From positions 41,545,001 to 41,609,000 of the forward strand of contig OX419758.1 in NCBI GenBank assembly GCA_948567375.1: a stretch of 64,000 bases of DNA, in the 5' to 3' direction. The DNA comes from Lunularia cruciata (lineage: Eukaryota; Streptophyta; Marchantiopsida; Lunulariales; Lunulariaceae). Below the pieces are notes generated by a model. That model saw only the letters and a list, made by a program, of their open reading frames with translations, did not search any database and was not told where the DNA came from. Position numbers and translations under genes: made by a program. Of this stretch, positions 44,754-56,099 are shown one piece after another; positions within the stretch are counted from its first letter, which is position 1; every line of letters begins with the position of its first letter.

Positions 44754-45263
44754 TGAGCCGGTCTGTCTCTCTGGCTATTATGGTAGCGCACTATGGACTA
44801 AGAAGGCAAGGAGCCCCAACTACATCATACTCCTCCAAGGCTAACACTTCAAGACTCAAACTATTGCTCATTAGAACTCAATGAGAGAGAGATAGTTGCA
44901 AATGAAAGGATGATGAGTACCTCCTCACCCCTAGTTTATATACTTGTGAAATAGTTATGCACCAAAGTTACTAATTATTGGAGTAACTCAAGTTACTAGG
45001 CTAAAATTCAAATAAATTCAAAAGTCTAAAGGAATATCCATACTCATAGAATATTCTCCTAAGCATGTGGTCTTATCTTGACCCAACCACTAAGTCAAGG
45101 ATTCCTTCACATGGACTATCCTTGGACTATAAAAGAATACGAAGCAAAAAGGTTTGCGGTTCCAAGAGTTCTCAACTCTTTCCTCAAAGCCAAACATCTA
45201 GGAATAATACCAAGTCAATACATTTGAATCCAAAATAGTTGTGCTCATCTTTTGCACTTCTAT
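44754..45263 (-). repeat. LTR fragment of the second gypsy family, cut by Harbinger copy B
   Basis: The sequence from TGAGCCGGTCTGTCTCTC is collinear with the LTRs at 55,069 and 60,590 for about 510 bp (shared AAGGCAAGGA-CCCCAACT, GTTTATATACTTGTGAAATA, TCTTATCTTGACCCAACC, AACTCTTTCCTCAAAGCC). It breaks off at CACTTCTAT exactly where Harbinger copy B starts with GGGGTTTCAG. The Harbinger element therefore inserted into a pre-existing LTR, and the rest of that LTR is not seen on the other side. Confidence 0.85.
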
Positions 45264-46149
45264 GGGGTTTCAGAAATAGTTATACAAAGTTTCATAACTT
45301 TTCATATAGATAGTTACAAAGTGTTGACTAAGTTGGTATAGGGTGTGAACAAGAGGTAGAAAGGGTCTCGTTACGGAGTTTGGGCCAATTTCCTTATTAT
45401 TAGCACACTCCATATGAGGTGGTTCATAAAAAATAAGGGATAAGGAACTTTCTGTTATCACTCCGTAGTGCATTGATTACGTATTAGGGTTAATAAAGTA
45501 TGTTGTTTAGGGTTAGAGTGAAAGTGGCAGCCACCAAAGGGAGCATCCATGATGTTTGAGAACATCCATGGTAATCAAAAGTTGACAGATTTAAGCACTA
45601 GATGACCGAAACTTGATTTTTGACCATGGAGAAAGATTGGAGTGACCATGAGTGGAAAGATTTGAGTACATGCAAAAATTGACAAAAAAAGAAGATTTGA
45701 GAGACCCATAGCCAAAGTTGGAAGGGAGAGTGAGTTTGTTTGGAGACAAAAGATTTGAGTGCGGGTTGTGGGAAGGTTAAAAGGAGGAGTGATTTTGTTT
45801 GAAGTGTTACTCTCCAAAATCCTTGATTTCATTATTTGAAATTTTTTAATTTATGACCGTTATCTCTTGGTACGACTATGAAATGTATGTCCTTGTTCCT
45901 CCTTGAGTGATGAAATCAAATTCATGAACTTGTTTTCTTGTTATGGAAATGAAATTTATGAGGTTGTTTTTTTGTTTTGTACACAAAGATGTCCCTTTGC
46001 CAAAATTTATGAAATTTTTTTTGTTCTATGCACAGAAAATAAAGATGCCCCTTTGCCAATAAGGAGTTATCCATGGTGGTTAAAAATTGAGTCAAGTCAT
46101 GCCAAGAGGGAGCACTTGTGTAGAACTAACTAGAAATATTATAAAATAT

Positions 46150-47193
46150 AATGGATGATTCGGTTAGATTTGGAGATATTGCTACAAGGATTAGAAGATG
46201 AAGATAAAGAAAAAGAATAAGGAAGAGATTTAGATATGCTACAATTTTTTATTAGTGAGTAGGAGTATGCACATACTCATCTATACCTAGAACCCCGAGT
46301 TATTTACCCTTGTAGTAGAGAGTTTGTGATGGAGTATTTTAGAAATCTTGATATTAAGGCCTTTTGCTTGCTTACTAGAATGGATGTCAATCCTTTTTCA
46401 ACATTGGTGGATTTGATTAAGACTCACATAATTTTTAAGAAAAGCTACCAAAGAGAGCAAACACACGTATGGATCCAAGTTGTCCTAGCCTTGGATAGAT
46501 TTGGGAATCACGGAAATGGAGCTTGTGTTGCACGGAGGTTTAGATATTTGGGGCATTAGTGCTGGTTCAACAATTGCTTTTATTGATAGAGTTATGACAG
46601 CCATATTAGATGTGATGAGGAGGAGGATATCCATTATTTTTGCACAGAACAGATTTTTTGGTTGTGTTAGTTTGGTAGATGGAACATTGTTTCCTCTTGT
46701 AGCTTGATCAATAGTGAACGTGGAAATATATTTCAGCCACAAGAATTCATATTCTATAAATAGCCAAGTGATTTATGATGATAAAAGGAGAATTAAACAA
46801 TTTTTTTCAGAGGTACATTTTATGTTATGTGTTGTTTTGTTAGGTATTTTTTCAATGCATTGGTGATCCTCTTTGTATGGTTTACTAAAAGTATAATTTG
46901 ATTTGTTTATTTGCAGGAATGCCAGGGTCATGTCATGACATGACTTGTTTGAAAAAATCCTCACTATGGAATGATTTGAACCAGAGAGGGAGTTGTTGTA
47001 CTTTTGAGGCAGAGGAGTACCTTTTAGGTGATTTGGGTTATGTACTCATGCATCACCTAGTCCTCGCTTTCAAGCAGGCCCAATCAGAGGACAAGTAGGA
47101 GTTTAATAAATATTTGGCAAAGGCAAGAGTGATAAATGAGCATTGTATAGGAGTATTGAAAGCTAGATGGCATTCTCTTTGTGAGTTAAGAGT
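46150..47193 (+). pseudogene. PIF/Harbinger DDE transposase, copy B (truncated)
   Basis: The landmarks are as in copy A: REFVMEYFRNLD (46,320), QVVLALDRFGNHGNGACVAR (about 46,470), GCVSLVDGT (46,665-46,695, first Asp), an intron of about 100 bp ending in a good TTTGCAG, GMPGSCHDMTCLKK (about 46,918), YLLGDLGY (about 47,018-47,045, second Asp) and INEHCIGVLKARWH (about 47,130-47,170, catalytic Glu). Stops lie before SREFV and in the linker. The gene ends abruptly at GTGAGTTAAGAGTG, where the C-terminal part was deleted. Better conserved than copy A in the 5' half. Confidence 0.85.
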
Positions 47194-47749
47194 GGGGACA
47201 ACACTCCAACTTCAAAAAGTTTATTGCACCCATCAGTGCCAAGTGGCACTGGTAGGCACTATGTGATTTATGTAATGCTTGGGTGCGCCCATTGGCAACA
47301 TGGAGTGCCATATGTTTCTGCTTAGGATTTGAGTTCTTTCCTCTCAAATATTAATTTTTACACTAAATGTGCATATTTTGGATGTTTGGATATTCAAACT
47401 TGCTTTCCAGCGTGGGGCTATATAAACCTTCTTCTTTCTAGATTTGCACAGCAGTCATTTCAAGTCATTTCACTACGTGGGTGTGGGGTGTTTGAAGGAG
47501 TCATTTTGTTGTGTGGGGTGTTTGAAGGAGGCAAACTCGCTGGAGGAAGCAAACTCACATTGTTAGGAGGCCAACTTGCTGTGGGGTCTTAGAGAGTTGG
47601 AACTTTGAGAGGAAGAGAAAAATTCAGAATTTGAATTGAAGGACAGCATTTGAGAGGAAGAGAGCAATTGAGATTCGAGAGAAAGAGAAGGAGAGCATTC
47701 AAGAGATAGAGAAGAGAGATAGAGAGGAAGAGCAGACTGAATTTGAACC

Positions 47750-49665
47750 ATGGCAAAAATCTGGGGATATGAAAAGATAGTTGACAGGCCCGACATGAAA
47801 AACAATTAGGAAGGAGATTGGCTCATAGCTTTTCATCCCATTCAACACCCGACAAATTTTGTCAAGTGGTGCTAGTTGGACAAACATCAGATTTGAACTG
47901 CTGTCTTTGGAATTAAAGAGGTTGATCTAGGCATAATTGGCCTAAAAATTACACTTGGACTTCACTACCCACATCCAGAGGTATTATTCAAACCTTCTTA
48001 ATTGTTTTCTCTTCATTTATCTCTACTTTCAAATGTTCCAACACCTCATGATTGTGATTAGGCCTCCAAATTGTCAGCACCTCCCAACTCTATCCTCCAA
48101 TGACTCCCAGTGTCATCCAATGTCATCCGGCACCAATCCTAAACCCTAAACTTTGCGTGAGTACCTTCCTATGTCATCTGGGTGTGCTTCCCAAAATGCA
48201 TTGTCCCGCAATGGCTTCCAGAGTAGTTGTGCCTTTGGGCAGCATCATCGGCTTGTATGTGCGGCATCAAGTGTCTCCTTGGTGCCCTGCAAGGAGTGAT
48301 TGTCCCTATGCACCTTTGGGTGTCCCCAGTAGCACCTAGTGGTGGCAACAAGTGGCACTCAATGGTGCTTGTTGCTTTCATCTTGTCCTGGGGTGGCTTC
48401 AAGGGGCACCCATTGTCTTGAGTCCTTATAATTGAGGTTAAAGCTGATTTTCTGGGTGGGTTTTGCAAGTCCTTCCATGTATAGAGATTGTGAGTTCATG
48501 GGACAAGGTAACTTGCACAGTTTTGGTAAGAGTGAGGCATTTTCAATTGACCGTAAATATAGTTAGAGATGCACTTGCCATGCCAAGGAGGAGAACACCA
48601 AGATGGAGGAAAGTTCCTTACATAGTTGTTTCAAACTGGTTTCCACAAAGCGACAAGGTTGTAAAAAGATATCTTGCAAGGCAATGTGTGTATCTTGCAT
48701 TTAAAACTTTTTTTCTAGTTGATGAGTGCACTTGTTCTGCCCACTATTAGGCCCAAGATTTTACATGAGTATTTGGTACTCAACACCAAGACCAAGTTGA
48801 GGAGATTTGGTGTGGAGGATTATGATTGGTGAGGGTTAGCATTTAGAGCTATCATTGAAGAGGTGGGGAGTTTGCAAAACCAATTGAGGAGTCCTAAGGG
48901 GTGTAGGTCAAGGTCATCTTCCTTGGGCAGATACTCACTCATCTCTTTGTGGAGAGAGGTTTCATTCCAAAGGAGGACGTGATGTACCTAAGTGATGGAG
49001 AGAAGGAGATTATACACAAGGGAGAGCATGATGATGATCATGAGGATGCAAGTAGTTTGGATGAGGACAAGACTACTAATGATGGGGAGGACAAGGAAGA
49101 GGATGAGGATGGTGAGTGATTCATTAGGTTTGATTTTTGTCATATATTTATATTTATTTATTTGTATGTTTGAAAACATACAAAGTTCTTTTGTATATAC
49201 CATTGCCAGATTTAATAATTGATTTCATTGAAAAAGCTTGAATTAATGAACTTGTGAACTTGTGTTTTGAAATTCTAATATGAATTTGTACTTGATGGAT
49301 AACTAAATGTACCACTTGTGAATAGGTGTTCAACAAATTTGTGTTGAGACATAGCCCTTACCCTTTGTTGAGATAGCTCATTTTCCCTCTTCTTCCCCTT
49401 CACCACTTTCTCCATTTGTGGAGAGGGTTGGTGACCCCACACATTTCAGAGTACCTTTGCCTCCTTCTGGTTTGATGACATTACTCATATTTTAGATGAT
49501 TGTGTTTGAGTGGCTAAGTGTAGAGAGAGAAATCTCCTTGAGCATGATAATAGATTGGAGAGTGTAGAGGAGAGAGAGAGAGAGATTAGTCTTGAGCAAG
49601 AGTAGATTGGAGAGTGTAGAGGAGAGAGAGAGATTACTACTTGATCGTGAGAGTTGATTAGAGAG

Positions 49666-49746
<81 letters not shown>

Positions 49747-51057
49747 GTGCTAGAGCAAGAGAAACTCCTTTGTGAGCGAGAGGATTTACTTGCTGCAAAG
49801 GAGGAGAGGCATCTGACCTTGCTTAATTTTGAGATGTAGAGAGAGCAGAGATTAGTTGACTTGGACTTGGACATACTAGGTGTTGTTGCCATGGCTGAGG
49901 GTTATAGGATCCAGTTACAAAATCAGGCACGGGAGTTAGCATATGCTATAGAGAGGTGCAAGAGTGCACATCTTCAGGTAGAGGAGAGTGAGAGTAGTCT
50001 AGCTCAGATGAAGGCTTGTGTAGAGGAGAGTGAGAGGTGTCTAGCTTAGATGAGGGCTCATGTGGTTTATCTTGGACCGAGACTATGTACTATTGCTCGC
50101 CAGACCCATACTTATCATGAGATGTAGACCCAAATTGATGCCACCCATGTGTTACCTCATAGTGTGGAGACTCAGGGCACTCAGACTGATTTTAGAGAGA
50201 AGATTTGTCTATCAAGAGAGTATATTCTACATATCTTCTTCCCAGGCTTCCTACAAAAGAAGATTATTATTGTAGATGTTACTTGTTTGGCATCATTATG
50301 GATTTGTGGTGCTATTGGTTTCCATGCATGGGAGAGCAGGACAACTAGGCATGGTTGGTGCACTCACACACAGTCTGGGCTTGTTGGGTGGGTAGCCCGT
50401 CCTGGTGTTAGCCATTTCATCCAAATCTATTTGCTACCATTTTGAGGTTATCTTGTGCATAGATCTTACTCCGGATGGAGTGGAGTGGTTGCTATAGGGT
50501 ATGTGGCCGTGGTCCAAACTCCCAGAGGGAGTTCAATTGGGTATTGCCTCATGGCCTGTTTGTGTTCTATAGATATCCAGTAAGATTCTGAGTTCAAAGG
50601 ACTTAAAGTTAGATCATATGAGCATCTTACTTCATTAGGTTTACCTCTTTGTGATCTTTTGATCATAAATAGTTATGCACTCTCTTATTATAGGAACCAT
50701 CCGCATGGTGCTATCCACTTCCATCCTTATAGGGTATAGAGAGCATCATACACTTGGACATTTGACTCTTTGATGAGTGCTTTGGACAGATTTTTCCATG
50801 ACAATAGGCATACTATTAGTTGGGCAGAAGAGGAGTGGACATCAAGTAGCTTGAGTTCCTATAGTAGTGACCTGTATTCTCTTCTTGCTAGCGGTATGAG
50901 GCACCGAGACTTGGATGAGAGTGAGTGGCCCCTATGGTGGTCATTGAGTCCATTTAGGATTTAACATCATGTATATCCTTGTAGATTTGAGGACTCTTTA
51001 GTAGCACTTAGACATCATGGTGCATCTCTCTCTTCTTCTTCACCTCCTCCTCTACCA
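47750..51057 (+). pseudogene. Unrecognised cargo gene of the Harbinger element, copy B
   Basis: This corresponds to the cargo gene of copy A without the gypsy insertion. Exon 1 begins at ATG 47,750 (MAKIWGYEKIV) and ends near 47,980 with HYPHPE. Exon 2 (about 48,480-49,118) encodes MPRRRTPRWRK, NWFPQSDKVVKRYLARQC, TKLRRFGVEDYDW and an acidic tail (HKGEHDDDHEDASSLDED). A segment at about 49,490-50,060 is heptad-like coiled coil (QNQARELAYAIERCKSA; repeated EESES/EESER) around an in-frame (GA)n run. The C-terminal segment (about 50,540-51,057) has NHPHGAIHFHPYR, SALDRFFHDNRHTISWAEEE and DLDESEWPLWW. Scattered stops indicate decay. The function is unknown. Confidence 0.6.
49669..49742. repeat. 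(GA)n microsatellite inside coiled-coil coding
   Basis: This is an uninterrupted GA run of about 74 bp. It lies within shorter GAGAGA blocks (49,560-49,640) and would encode alternating Arg-Glu in frame with flanking charged sequence. Copy C has the same kind of run at the equivalent position (54,347-54,439 on the opposite strand). Confidence 0.95.
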
Positions 51058-51409
51058 TAATCACAGGTTTAGGTTTGATTGGCTCCCCATTTATATACAT
51101 CTTTTGTTCATTTATCCTCATGTATACATTTAAGATGGAAATACTAAAAAACTCTCTAGAAAAGCAAGGTATTTAGCTACATTACCACCTACTAAGTTTG
51201 GCATGGGATGGAAATGTACGGTGATAGGCTTTACAAAAAGTGGGCAAGATACATGAATTCATACAAAGACACTTGGGAATGGAAAAATAATTGCATTAGA
51301 GAAGGTCTCACCAACAAGGACTTGGAGCAAGGATGGAGAAAAATAAAGGATAAAATCAATCATCTTTGTCTATTTTTTTAAAGAATGGATTTAATGTTGG
51401 GAAGTAGAG

Positions 51410-51809
51410 TGTAACAATGTGGAGTTTAGCAATGAAGTTAATAGGGCTAACAAAATAGCAAATAAGACAAACTACCCTAGAATATTCTAGAAGTATCTAG
51501 GAAGCTTCATGGCTAGCTTAGCTTGCACTCCAAGTAGGTAGCTTCTAGAAGCTTCCAACTAGCTTAGCTTGCAAGCCAAGTAAGCGGCTTCTAGAAGGAA
51601 GCTTCTTGAGAAGTTTCCCAATTAACTTGACTTGTACTCCAAGAAAATGGCTCAAGGAAGCTTCTTGAGAAGCTTCTCAAGGGCCTTGTATGCTCCATAT
51701 AAATATAAGAGCCAAAGCTCATACTAAGCATTATGAGTTTTCCTTCATTCAAGTGTCCCAATGTGATCTTCCATTCTCTTATTTCTCCCCTTGGTCTTGG
51801 ACTTTTATA
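51410..51809 (+). repeat. Solo LTR of the heat-element chromovirus family
   Basis: It runs TGTAACAATGTGGAGTTTAG to GGTCTTGGACTTTTATA, collinear over its 400 bp with the LTRs of the element at 27,664-33,306 but in the opposite orientation and clearly more divergent. No primer site follows it and no internal region is present, so it is a recombination remnant. Flanks TAGAG and GAGAG are a possible worn 5-bp target duplication. It keeps perfect GAA/TTC triplets (GAAtaTTCtaGAA at 51,480-51,492 and TTCtaGAAgcTTC at 51,543-51,555) and a TATA box near 51,698. Confidence 0.85.
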
Positions 51810-51849
51810 GAGAGCCAATATATCTCCTCCTACATTGGTTAGTGTTGGT

Positions 51850-52757
51850 GGTACAAAGGAGGAAGCGTAGTTCATGGATAGAACATGCTTTCTTGTCACA
51901 CCACAAGAGGAGGCAAATGAAAAAATGGGAGATAATCTTCTTGAAGAATTAATTCTTATTAGCATCTTGAGCACCCAAGGGCCCTTTGATTGCATGTGTA
52001 CATATGGAAATTGTGAATGTGTGTCATTGGGAGTTTTGGACAAGGGGTTTAGTGAGGATGAAAATCCTTGTTTGACAAGAGACAAAGCTAAGAAACACTC
52101 CTATACTTCATAAGCAATCAAGAATCACTCAAGAGGGAATGGAGCACCAAGAGAAAAGGAGAATTAAAGAGAGGGAGAGAGTCAAGAATTTCATAGGAAG
52201 GAGTCAACTAGAGATGCATCCAAGGAGAAAGAGGAGTGGGATAATACTGAAGAAACATCCAATGAGACGGAAGTTGATTCAAAAGAGGAGAAGGAACTCA
52301 AAAGCTTCAAAGATGACTCCTACACTCACACCTGATCTGACTTCATTGTTGCAAGACCTAGCATCTCACACCAAATTGAGAATTGAATCAACAAAATCTA
52401 GGGAGAGATTTAAAATAGCATATATTGAAGCTTTGCAAGTGGTAGATCTTGAGAAACACAAGAGAGAAGTAGAGTCAAAGAACATCTTAAAGGTAGAGAA
52501 AATTAGGTCCAAAGCAAAAAAATTTATACATCAAGAAGAGTGAGGCCAAATTAAACTGCTTTTATGCCATGACAATTGAACTAGCTCATGCAAGAAAATC
52601 TCTAGAGGAGATTAAATGCATTATTACCATGTTATCCAATATAGATTTGGATTATTATGGTAGCTCTAGTACCAATTACAATGTGGACCCCAAGTTCCAT
52701 GTACCCAAATATTATTTGGATTCAATTCCTCATAGTAGTTGGAATGAGAGTGCCTAA
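51850..52757 (+). pseudogene. Accessory-ORF region of Harbinger copy C
   Basis: Open segments 51,874-52,113, 52,139-52,543 and 52,569-52,757 lie in different frames. The middle one is highly basic and helical (RRKRSGIILKKHPMRRK; EKHKREVESKNILKVEK). The last contains ARKSLEEIK and PKYYLDSIPHSS. By position and orientation it corresponds to the 3' part of the minus-strand ORF of copy A, and the lysine-rich helical stretch resembles it loosely. Together with the GDRLYKKW part at 51,220-51,370 it forms one broken gene split by the solo LTR. Confidence 0.4.
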
Positions 52758-53288
52758 ATAGGCAAGAATGTGAGAGTTTAGAGCTCTAGTATCCTAATTT
52801 AAACTTATGCTATATATAAAGTTTACTTAGTTGTTGCAAGTATCTAATATAATGCATTTTATTCTTTTTTGGCAATGATTAGTTTAATGGTTCCATGTGG
52901 ATCATTGAGCTATATAATTCACCCATAACAGATTATAATAGTTTTAGAGTTCTCTTTAGAATACATCCATAATAGATTATGGTAGTAGAATTACATAAGA
53001 AGAGATTGAATATGAGAACTTCAAAGCTACCAAACTACAAACTACCAAAGCATACAACACGTTCAAACCTCTAGTGGTTTGCACAGACCATGCGGGTTGA
53101 ACCAAATGTATACATGTGAATATACTCTACACTATTTATCATCAAGTTGATTAGAACAATACAAAGCTTTAACATGTTAACATAAGTAGTGTCCATCAAT
53201 ATTGCAAGTTTTTATGCCCAATATATAAAAGAACATGGAAGAAGAAAAGGTGTAAAAATATCAAGGCACTAAAAGCCACGCCTAAGGT

Positions 53289-54344
53289 CTAGTACACATA
53301 TCTCTTGAGTGCATCATGTAACCTCCAATATAAATTAAGTGTAATAAGGAAAGGACTATAGCACCACATCCATCTCTTCTCTCGAGCATGCATTGGATGC
53401 TCAGTAAATGCTCTCCCTAAAATCTCATAAGGGTTAGAACTATAATACCTCAATCTATTGCTCATCCACTCTTCCTCTAGGAATCTAATGGTTGGGGTGC
53501 TGGAAACCCTAATTCTATCTAGAGGCAAGACAAGGAGCTGAAATAATGAATTGTATGAAGTACTAATGGTACCCATTAATGAACAAGGTGGAGGATGAAT
53601 AGCTCCATGAGGATGGTTCCTACAATAAGGAAGAGCCGCTCCATCTACAAATAATATATCTCGGATAGATAAACTCATGAGGTAAAAGTACTATATGGTC
53701 TAACTATAAAACCTCTAAACTTATCAAAATATCCATCCATCTTAGCAAAGCATGCCATCAAATATGAACTAGTGTGAACTCTTGCTGGTAGGTGACCAAG
53801 CTCCCACATAGAATGCAATATGGTCTCCATATCACATTTTGGACCACTAGTCTAGTCCATATCATCACCTTAAAGTGAGAGATACAATACTCTATAAACT
53901 CTCTACTGGTAAGCTACAAAATATACCATCAAGTACTACTCATGGTAAAATAGCACCATCCTCTCTTCATGGTCTCAGAACACCACTCCAAGGAATGAGG
54001 TCTACTAGGATCTCTCACAATTGCTGTATAACTTAAATCTAATGCTAAAATCTTTCTCCTCAAATTTGTATGGAAAATGATACAAGGAATGAATTATCTA
54101 GAAAAACTCATCTTCTCTCTCAAACATAATGTGCTCCTCAAGCTAGAACTGCTCCTCCCTTTGAGCAAGTATTGTCTCATGCTCATCTAGCCTAGTCTCC
54201 CTTTCACTCAAAAGGTACTCCTCTAGCTTAATATGCTCCTCTCTCTCCTAGTCTACTCTTGTGAGAATCCAGCCCACTCTCATCTATAGTGTATATGTGC
54301 TCCTCTCCATGTATACTTGATAGTGATGGCAATCAAAGTTGCTC

Positions 54345-54442
<98 letters not shown>

Positions 54443-55068
54443 GATATGGATGATCAGCACGCTCATGGGTATTAGGTTCTGGTACATCAACACTTTGAGA
54501 TGCATGGAGAGGATCATGAGAAGTGTGATCATCAAGGTGCTCATGGAGACTAGACTTTCTAATATCATGAGATGCACCTATACATAATTTTTCACACCAC
54601 ATCAATCCAACAAACAATACCATGAATACAAGGAAGGGTTATCCAAGAGTTTGCAATGACAAAACAATGTATACAAATCTCAAAAATTTACAAACATGTG
54701 CATAGGGTTAGCTAACTTATACTTAGAGGTGCACTTAACTAAAACTAAACTCTCACTCACCAGGATGCTCATCATGTGCAAGCTCTCTCTTTTCTACCCT
54801 CTCGTGAACATAAACCTCCTCCTTTGCAACTCCAATATTATATACAATCTCATCATCTTTGAGAGATCCACTCTCCATCAATGAATAGGTGATAACTTGT
54901 CCCATATGGGTCTTGCAAAAGCATCTACCATTTGGATGCCCAAGCTACCTCTAGACTACAACAAGCTTTGCCTCAATAGCTAACAACATAAGCTCAACCC
55001 AATCATAGTCCACTAGAGTAGATCATGCCATTTACTCTTCACTATGAGAATGATGTACCCATGCACTA
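53289..55068 (-). pseudogene. Cargo gene copy C, 3' part
   Basis: On the minus strand this starts at VDYDW (about 55,010), matching VEDYDW after the gypsy insertion site of copy A. It continues through HPNGR and GQVITYSLMESG, a charged region with a (GA)n run, and SYLMACF (about 53,750, compare SCLMACF in copy A). It ends with an open frame 53,678-53,289 containing NHPHGAIHPPP, LPLDRI and TIRFLEEEWMSNRLRYYSS, which parallel NHPHGAIH and SALDRF...TISWAEEEWTS in A and B. Many stops interrupt it. The 5' part lies beyond the gypsy element near 61,277-61,426. Confidence 0.65.
54347..54439. repeat. (CT)n microsatellite, about 93 bp
   Basis: This is an uninterrupted CT run. On the coding (minus) strand of cargo gene C it is a GA run encoding alternating Arg-Glu, at the position equivalent to the (GA)n in copy B. 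Confidence 0.95.
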
Positions 55069-55756
55069 TGAGCTGGCATGTCTCTCACTTAGGATGAACC
55101 TCTGATTGCTATTATGGTAGCTCACTGTGGACTAAGAAGGCAAGGAACCCCAACTCCATCATACTCCTCCAAGGCTAACACTCCAAGACTCAAGACATTG
55201 CTCACTAGAGAACTCAAATGAGAGAGATAGTTGCAAATGAAAGGATGATGAGTACCTCCTCACCCCTTGTTTATATACTTGTGAAATAGTTATGCACCAA
55301 AGTTACTAATTACCATAGTAACTCAAGTTACTAGACTAAAAGTCAAGTAAAGTCAAAAAGTAGAAAGGAATATCCATTCACATGGGTATATTCCACTAGC
55401 ATGTGATCTTATCTTGACCCAACCTCTAAGTCAAGGATTCTTTCACATGGGCTATCCTTGAACTATAGAAGAATCCAAAACAAAAAGGCTTGCGGGCCCA
55501 AGAGTTCTCAACTCTTTCCTCAAAGCCAAATACCTAGGAATAATACCAAGTCAACACACTAGAATCCAAATTAATGGTGCTCATCTTGTCCACTTCCTCT
55601 AAAGTAAGGTCCCTTCTATCTTAGCTATGACTAACTCTAGCTAATCATGACTAATGTAGAACCATCCTTTATCTCTATATAAATAATATCTCTCAAGTAC
55701 TTGTAATACCAAGCTAAATATCACAATACCACACGCATGCACAAATGGGTGTTACA
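55069..55756 (-). repeat. 3' LTR of the second gypsy element
   Basis: This LTR is 688 bp, from TGAGCTGGCATGTCTCTC to AATGGGTGTTACA in plus orientation. It is followed on the right by TTTACCCTTGGAC, whose complement (GTCCAAGGGTAAA) is a weak purine tract on the element strand. A third, partial copy lies at 44,754-45,263. Confidence 0.9.
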
Positions 55757-56099
55757 TTTACCCTTGGACTAAGTTTTCACTTTGTCCTCAAAGTGAAGGT
55801 CTCTTTACCTTCTATGATACATCTTCAACTTATCATGGGATTAATCCTATCAAAGTGTCTTCTTCCCAACTCCTTGAGATCATAGGTGTAATTGCCCCAC
55901 CACTATGAAAGGTCCAAAGTACTTAGGCAAAAACTTCTTTTGTAGTCTCTTGAATTGAATAGAATCAAACAACATTACCCAATCATCTCTTTGAAAGGCT
56001 CCATCTTCTTCTTTCCTTGCCTCTTGTCATAGCTCTCCTTTTGTTTCCTTTGGGCTTGCTCCACTCAAACCATAGCAACTGCTCTTGCCTCTTCCAAAT

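Larger units (their letters stand above)
45264..51132 (+). mobile_element. PIF/Harbinger-type DNA transposon, copy B (right end missing)
   Basis: It begins with the same 16-bp terminus GGGGTTTCAGAAATAG as copy A. It is collinear with it through the transposase and the cargo gene until GTATACATTTA at 51,132, corresponding to about 34,549 in copy A. It lacks about 700 bp that copy A has (25,246-25,950) but keeps about 1.1 kb of coiled-coil coding that copy A lost. The accessory ORF and right terminus are replaced by inverted copy C. It shows the empty target site of the chromovirus insertion. Confidence 0.75.
51133..55068 (-). mobile_element. Harbinger copy C, inverted, left part
   Basis: Relative to copies A and B this segment is inverted. 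The accessory-ORF words lie on the plus strand (GDRLYKKW at 51,220-51,243) and the cargo gene on the minus strand (53,289-55,068). Convergent order is as in copy A. It is interrupted by a solo LTR (51,410-51,809) and cut at 55,068 by the second gypsy element. The remaining cargo-gene part continues at 61,277. Its junction with copy B at 51,132/51,133 is tail to tail. No terminal repeat was found for this copy. Confidence 0.6.

Noticed and set aside
49485-49892. Minus-strand Ser/Leu-rich 135-aa protein, and Arg-Glu repeat proteins near 49,660 and 54,350
   Set aside because: The minus-strand frame is produced by the microsatellite. Only the Arg-Glu reading is kept, and as part of the cargo gene, not as separate proteins.
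55060-55068. Clean 5-bp target duplication for the second gypsy element
   Set aside because: The flanks share only GTGC/GCAC with a one- or two-base offset, so I do not claim it.
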